Positions 60,229 to 64,000 of a stretch of DNA of 64,000 bases are shown here, in pieces. The notes under the pieces were generated by a model. It saw only the letters and a program-made list of their open reading frames with translations. It searched no databases and was not told the DNA's origin. The translations under genes and the position numbers were made by a program. Positions within the stretch are counted from its first letter, which is position 1. Every line of letters starts with the position of its first letter. Source of the stretch: Oceanospirillaceae bacterium. GTDB taxonomy: Bacteria > Pseudomonadota > Gammaproteobacteria > Pseudomonadales > Oceanobacteraceae. The stretch covers positions 1-64,000 of the forward strand of contig PBNY01000024.1 of the NCBI GenBank assembly GCA_002723385.1, given 5' to 3'.

Positions 60229-60230
60229 TC

Positions 60231-61712
60231 ATGAATACCAGCCAGCGACTGACACTGAACGAACTGACTCTGTCTCACGATTACGGGACGTTGCCAGAGC
60301 ATTTCTATCACCGCACAGAGCCCATGCCTCTGCCGGATCCCAAAATCATCAGTATCAATCCGCTGGCTGCCGAGCTGCTGCAACTGAATCCCTGCTCCCT
60401 GGACCCAGAGCATCTGGCCAGTCTGATGGGTGGCCACCAGTTGCTACCCGGGTCTTCTCCCCTGGCCATGAAGTACGCCGGACACCAGTTCGGCATGTAC
60501 AACCCGCAACTGGGCGACGGTCGAGGTCTGCTTCTGGGTGAACAGGCGATTGATGGTCAACTGTGGGACTGGCATCTGAAAGGCGCCGGTCTGACACGTT
60601 ATTCCCGCAGCGGCGATGGTCGTGCCGTGCTGCGCTCCAGCATTCGCGAATACCTGGTGGGTGAAGCACTGACCGCCCTGAATATTCCGTCTACCCGGGC
60701 ACTGGCGGTGTGCATCACCGGACAGAAAATCCAGCGCGAAATGGTCGAAAATGCCGCGACTATCATTCGCGTCACTCCCTGCCATATCCGCTTCGGACAC
60801 TTTGAACACTTCTACTACACGCGCCAGCAAGACGCGCTTCAGCAATTGGTGGATTACTGCATTCAACGCTATTTCCCGGAATGCCAGGAAAGCGAGCAGC
60901 CCTGTCTGGCTATGTTTGATCGTGTGGTCGAGCTTAACGCCAGTATGGTCGCAGGCTGGCAAGCCTATGGCTTTCTGCACGGAGTGATGAATACCGACAA
61001 CATGTCCCTGATTGGCGAGACCTTCGATCACGGCCCCTTTGCTTTTATTGATCGCTGGAAAGAAGACGCGGTGTACAACCACACGGATGAAACCGGTCGT
61101 TACGCCTTTGATCAGCAACCCGACATCATTCACTGGAACCTGTCAGCGCTGGCACAGGCTCTGACGCCACTGGAACCGGTTGATGACCTGAAGAAAGTGC
61201 TGGCCCGCTTCCCTCGCCGCTTCAAGGCAGCCTGGTTGACGCGCATGCGCCAGCGTCTGGGACTGTTCACCGAACAGCCGGATGACGAAAGCTTCATCAA
61301 GGAATGGCGCTCACTGCTGGCTCAGTACGAAATGGACTTTAATCCACTCTACCGTGCACTCAGCCTGGCGCAGTCAGAATCTGATCAGCCAGACAGCGGA
61401 CTGGATGAAACCGAGTTACTGCTGTGGCGTACCGAACTGGAAAACTGGCTGCCGAAGTATCAACAACGTCTGGCGTTGGAAACCTGCCCGGCCCAACAGC
61501 GTCGGGATGCCATGTTGGCCGTCAACCCTGTGTACACGCTGCGTACTCATGTTGCCCAACATATTATTCGTGCTGCCGAGCAAGGTGATTACGAGCCACT
61601 CAATCGATGGCTGCATGTGGTACAACACCCGTATCAGGAACACGCCGGGCTGGAGAGCTGGAAACGAGCACCACAGGACGGCGGATTTGTGATGTTAAGC
61701 TGCTCTTCGTAA
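60231..61712 (+). CDS. selO: Protein adenylyltransferase SelO (YdiU)
   Basis: KYAGHQFGMYNPQLGDGRGLLLGE, LKGAGLTRYSRSGDGRAVLRSSIREYL, HGVMNTDNMSLIGETFDHGPFAF, C-terminal SCSS. Confidence 0.97.
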   Translation: MNTSQRLTLNELTLSHDYGTLPEHFYHRTEPMPLPDPKIISINPLAAELLQLNPCSLDPEHLASLMGGHQLLPGSSPLAMKYAGHQFGMYNPQLGDGRGLLLGEQAIDGQLWDWHLKGAGLTRYSRSGDGRAVLRSSIREYLVGEALTALNIPSTRALAVCITGQKIQREMVENAATIIRVTPCHIRFGHFEHFYYTRQQDALQQLVDYCIQRYFPECQESEQPCLAMFDRVVELNASMVAGWQAYGFLHGVMNTDNMSLIGETFDHGPFAFIDRWKEDAVYNHTDETGRYAFDQQPDIIHWNLSALAQALTPLEPVDDLKKVLARFPRRFKAAWLTRMRQRLGLFTEQPDDESFIKEWRSLLAQYEMDFNPLYRALSLAQSESDQPDSGLDETELLLWRTELENWLPKYQQRLALETCPAQQRRDAMLAVNPVYTLRTHVAQHIIRAAEQGDYEPLNRWLHVVQHPYQEHAGLESWKRAPQDGGFVMLSCSS

Positions 61713-61724
61713 AGGACACAGACC

Positions 61725-62615
61725 ATGACGCGCCTGCACGCCACCCACCGCTCACTCATGACCGCACTGATCAGTGGGACACTGCTGTCCGGCTGCACTA
61801 ACGGGCCCGTTCAGACGCTTGACTACCACCCCAACGACAAGGATTTGAGTGCCAACGCTGACACCTATGGTGCGCGTCAGATCGAAATCAGCCAGCTATT
61901 GTCATTCCAGCAGCGCATTGGCGAGTGGAATCGTCAGTATCATGTTCAGCTCGACGCGCTGCATCGTGAGCATATCCGTCAGGTTCATTTGCGAGCACTG
62001 CGTCTTCACGCGCTTCGCGACAACCAGACCTTGCCGCTGGAACAGCACAATGTGCTGCAGGCGCTGGCCTATCAGGCCAACGAACCCAGAGATGTGATAC
62101 TGACGCGTTATCCGCGGTTGACCAAACAGTTCCTGGCGCTGGAAATACGCCAGCTTGCCAACCAGCTGGCCTGGGCTGAAACAGCCTCTGAACAGGAACG
62201 GCTTGCCCAGCAGTTACTGGCGATTCACGATGGCGATTATCCGCAGCATCTTCGAGACGTGATTCTGGGCTTCTCGCCAGATATTGGCCGCCCGACACCA
62301 CCAGAGTTGACCTACCCGGCAGTCCCGCCTGAAGAGGCCATTAACGGCTCGGTGGATATGGTCAAATTGAGCGAAGACTACGAATCCATGATGGTCGCCC
62401 GCAGCCTGTATCTGGAGGAAATGACGGACTACCTCAGACAGCCGCTGGCTCATTCGCCCTTTAACCCCGAACCGGAATTTCGTACCTATGTGCTGGAATA
62501 CGAGCTACAGCAAGCAGGCGTGTCACAGCAGGACTTTTTCAAATGGGCGGGCCATCACGTAGAGCACGCGCCAGAAACACACGCTCCCGAGGCAGCCCCT
62601 GAAGTGGCTCAATAA
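61725..62615 (+). CDS. Lipoprotein of unknown function
   Basis: Lipobox LLSGC after signal peptide; same strand, 12 bp after selO. Confidence 0.65.
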   Translation: MTRLHATHRSLMTALISGTLLSGCTNGPVQTLDYHPNDKDLSANADTYGARQIEISQLLSFQQRIGEWNRQYHVQLDALHREHIRQVHLRALRLHALRDNQTLPLEQHNVLQALAYQANEPRDVILTRYPRLTKQFLALEIRQLANQLAWAETASEQERLAQQLLAIHDGDYPQHLRDVILGFSPDIGRPTPPELTYPAVPPEEAINGSVDMVKLSEDYESMMVARSLYLEEMTDYLRQPLAHSPFNPEPEFRTYVLEYELQQAGVSQQDFFKWAGHHVEHAPETHAPEAAPEVAQ

Positions 62616-62616
62616 T

Positions 62617-63861
62617 TCAGAGCACGGCCCAACCAATCACACCTGAGCCAATCACCACCAACCACGGTGGCAGTTTCCAGACCATCAGTGCAATCAGCGC
62701 CAGTAGTACCATCACAAAATCAGCAGCACTGTGCACTGCACTGGTCCAGACCGGGTTGTACAAAGCGGCCAGCAAAATACCAACCACCGCCGCATTCACG
62801 CCGCTCAGTGCGGCTTGCAAACGGCTATCCGCTCTCAGACTTTCCCAATAAGGCAAGGCACCGGCAATCAGCAGGAAAGACGGCAAGAAAATCGCCACCA
62901 GGCAGAACAAACCACCCAGCAAGCCCCCCGCAAAGACCGTATCGCCTTCGGCAGCGGTACCCAGAAACGCCGCAAAGGTGAACAAAGGACCAGGGACTGC
63001 CTGAGCGGCGCCGTAGCCTGCCAGGAAGGCATCTTTCTCCACCCAACCGGTTGTGACGACCTCACTTTGCAACAGCGGCAACACCACATGGCCACCGCCA
63101 AATACCAGCGCACCGGCACGATAGAAAGCATCAAACAGGGTCAACGACTGACTGTCAGTCATGGCGACCAGTAATGGCAAGCCGCCGAGCAACACAAAGA
63201 AAGCGATCAGCCAGCGTTTGGCATGGGCACGATCCGTCTTGATTGGCAGAAAATCCTCTGGATCTCGTGCTTCAGGAGCAATCTTCCAGACACCGATCAA
63301 ACCGGCAGCCAGAATCACCAACACCGGTGTTAACACCGACGGTACCAATAACACCACCGCAGCTGCCACCGCCATCAGACTGATCTTGAGCTTGCCGACA
63401 CACAGGTTATTGCCCATCCCCCAAACGGCCTGAGCCACAACCGCAACCGCAACCACTTTCAGGCCTTGCAAGGCTCCGTGAGGAAACGACTCTCCCAACA
63501 CACTGATACTCATGGCCAGCGCAATCAGCACCAGAGCGGACGGCATGGTAAACCCAAGCCATGCAGCAGCAGCGCCTGTGTACCCGGCACGGGACATCCC
63601 CAGTCCCAACCCGACCTGGCTGCTGGCCGGACCGGGCAAGAACTGGCACAGAGCGACCAGATCAGCATAGCTGCGATCCGATAACCATTGTCGGCGTTGT
63701 ACAAACTCATCGCGGAAATAGCCCAGATGAGCCACAGGGCCGCCAAAGCTGGTCAGGCCAAGGCGCAGGAAAATCAGAAACACTTCGCGAAATTGTTGCC
63801 AACGGCTCGCGTCGGCGATGGCTGGATCCGCCGATGTGTTTGACGTGGAATGTTCGGACAT
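62617..63861 (-). CDS. chrA: Chromate transporter ChrA family
   Basis: FLRLGLTSFGGPVAHLGYFRDEFVQRRQWL, CQFLPGPASSQVGLGLG, FGGGHVVLPLLQSEVV, GYGAAQAVPGPLFTFAAFLG. Confidence 0.94.
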   Translation of the reverse strand: MSEHSTSNTSADPAIADASRWQQFREVFLIFLRLGLTSFGGPVAHLGYFRDEFVQRRQWLSDRSYADLVALCQFLPGPASSQVGLGLGMSRAGYTGAAAAWLGFTMPSALVLIALAMSISVLGESFPHGALQGLKVVAVAVVAQAVWGMGNNLCVGKLKISLMAVAAAVVLLVPSVLTPVLVILAAGLIGVWKIAPEARDPEDFLPIKTDRAHAKRWLIAFFVLLGGLPLLVAMTDSQSLTLFDAFYRAGALVFGGGHVVLPLLQSEVVTTGWVEKDAFLAGYGAAQAVPGPLFTFAAFLGTAAEGDTVFAGGLLGGLFCLVAIFLPSFLLIAGALPYWESLRADSRLQAALSGVNAAVVGILLAALYNPVWTSAVHSAADFVMVLLALIALMVWKLPPWLVVIGSGVIGWAVL

Positions 63862-64000
63862 GGCTCAGTCTCTCCGTTAGGGACGGCTGGTCGGAATGGG
63901 TAAAATTCAGGCAGAGACTAGGGGGCCTGCCAACAGATTTCAACGCTCTTGATCAACGAATCTCGATGCTCGTATACCAGCGTACTCACACCCCGAAAAT

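Overview
This 64 kb window looks like mostly core chromosome of a marine-type gammaproteobacterium (Oceanospirillales-like; inferred from gene content, not verified). From left to right it contains: the end of an IS3-like insertion sequence lying inside a 5'-nucleotidase lipoprotein gene; lepB, a rhombosortase and a Nudix hydrolase; an AraC-type regulator; an exonuclease / DUF294-CBS / CrbS-CrbR / acs acetate module; a DcaP-like porin; a complete ccmABCDEFGHI cluster; hemN; an OlsB-type ornithine-lipid acyltransferase; a diguanylate cyclase; ackA-pta; PlsC-like acyltransferases; cysK; dtd; ntrB-ntrC; a TRAP transporter with a UspA gene; ridA, trmL and alkB; a cation efflux gene; a signalling cluster (hybrid kinase, HTH protein, REC-PAS-degenerate GGDEF/EAL protein); an M16 protease / SelO / lipoprotein operon; and chrA. 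I did not find CRISPR arrays, rRNAs, recognisable tRNAs, prophage or an obvious defence island. The most interesting signals are regulatory. There are PhoB-box-like sequences of high quality upstream of both the IS-disrupted 5'-nucleotidase (four 11-bp units, including an exact CTGTCAT-N4-CTGTCAC) and the olsB-like gene (ATGTCAC-N4-ATGTCAC followed at 10 bp by a -10-like TAAATT). There is also an NtrC-like site plus a sigma-54 -24/-12 promoter directly upstream of ntrB. I did not identify a convincing completely new system; the best protein-level candidates are the catalytically degenerate REC-PAS-GGDEF-EAL protein paired with a divergent HTH protein, and a lipoprotein with apparent tandem DUF4377-like domains.
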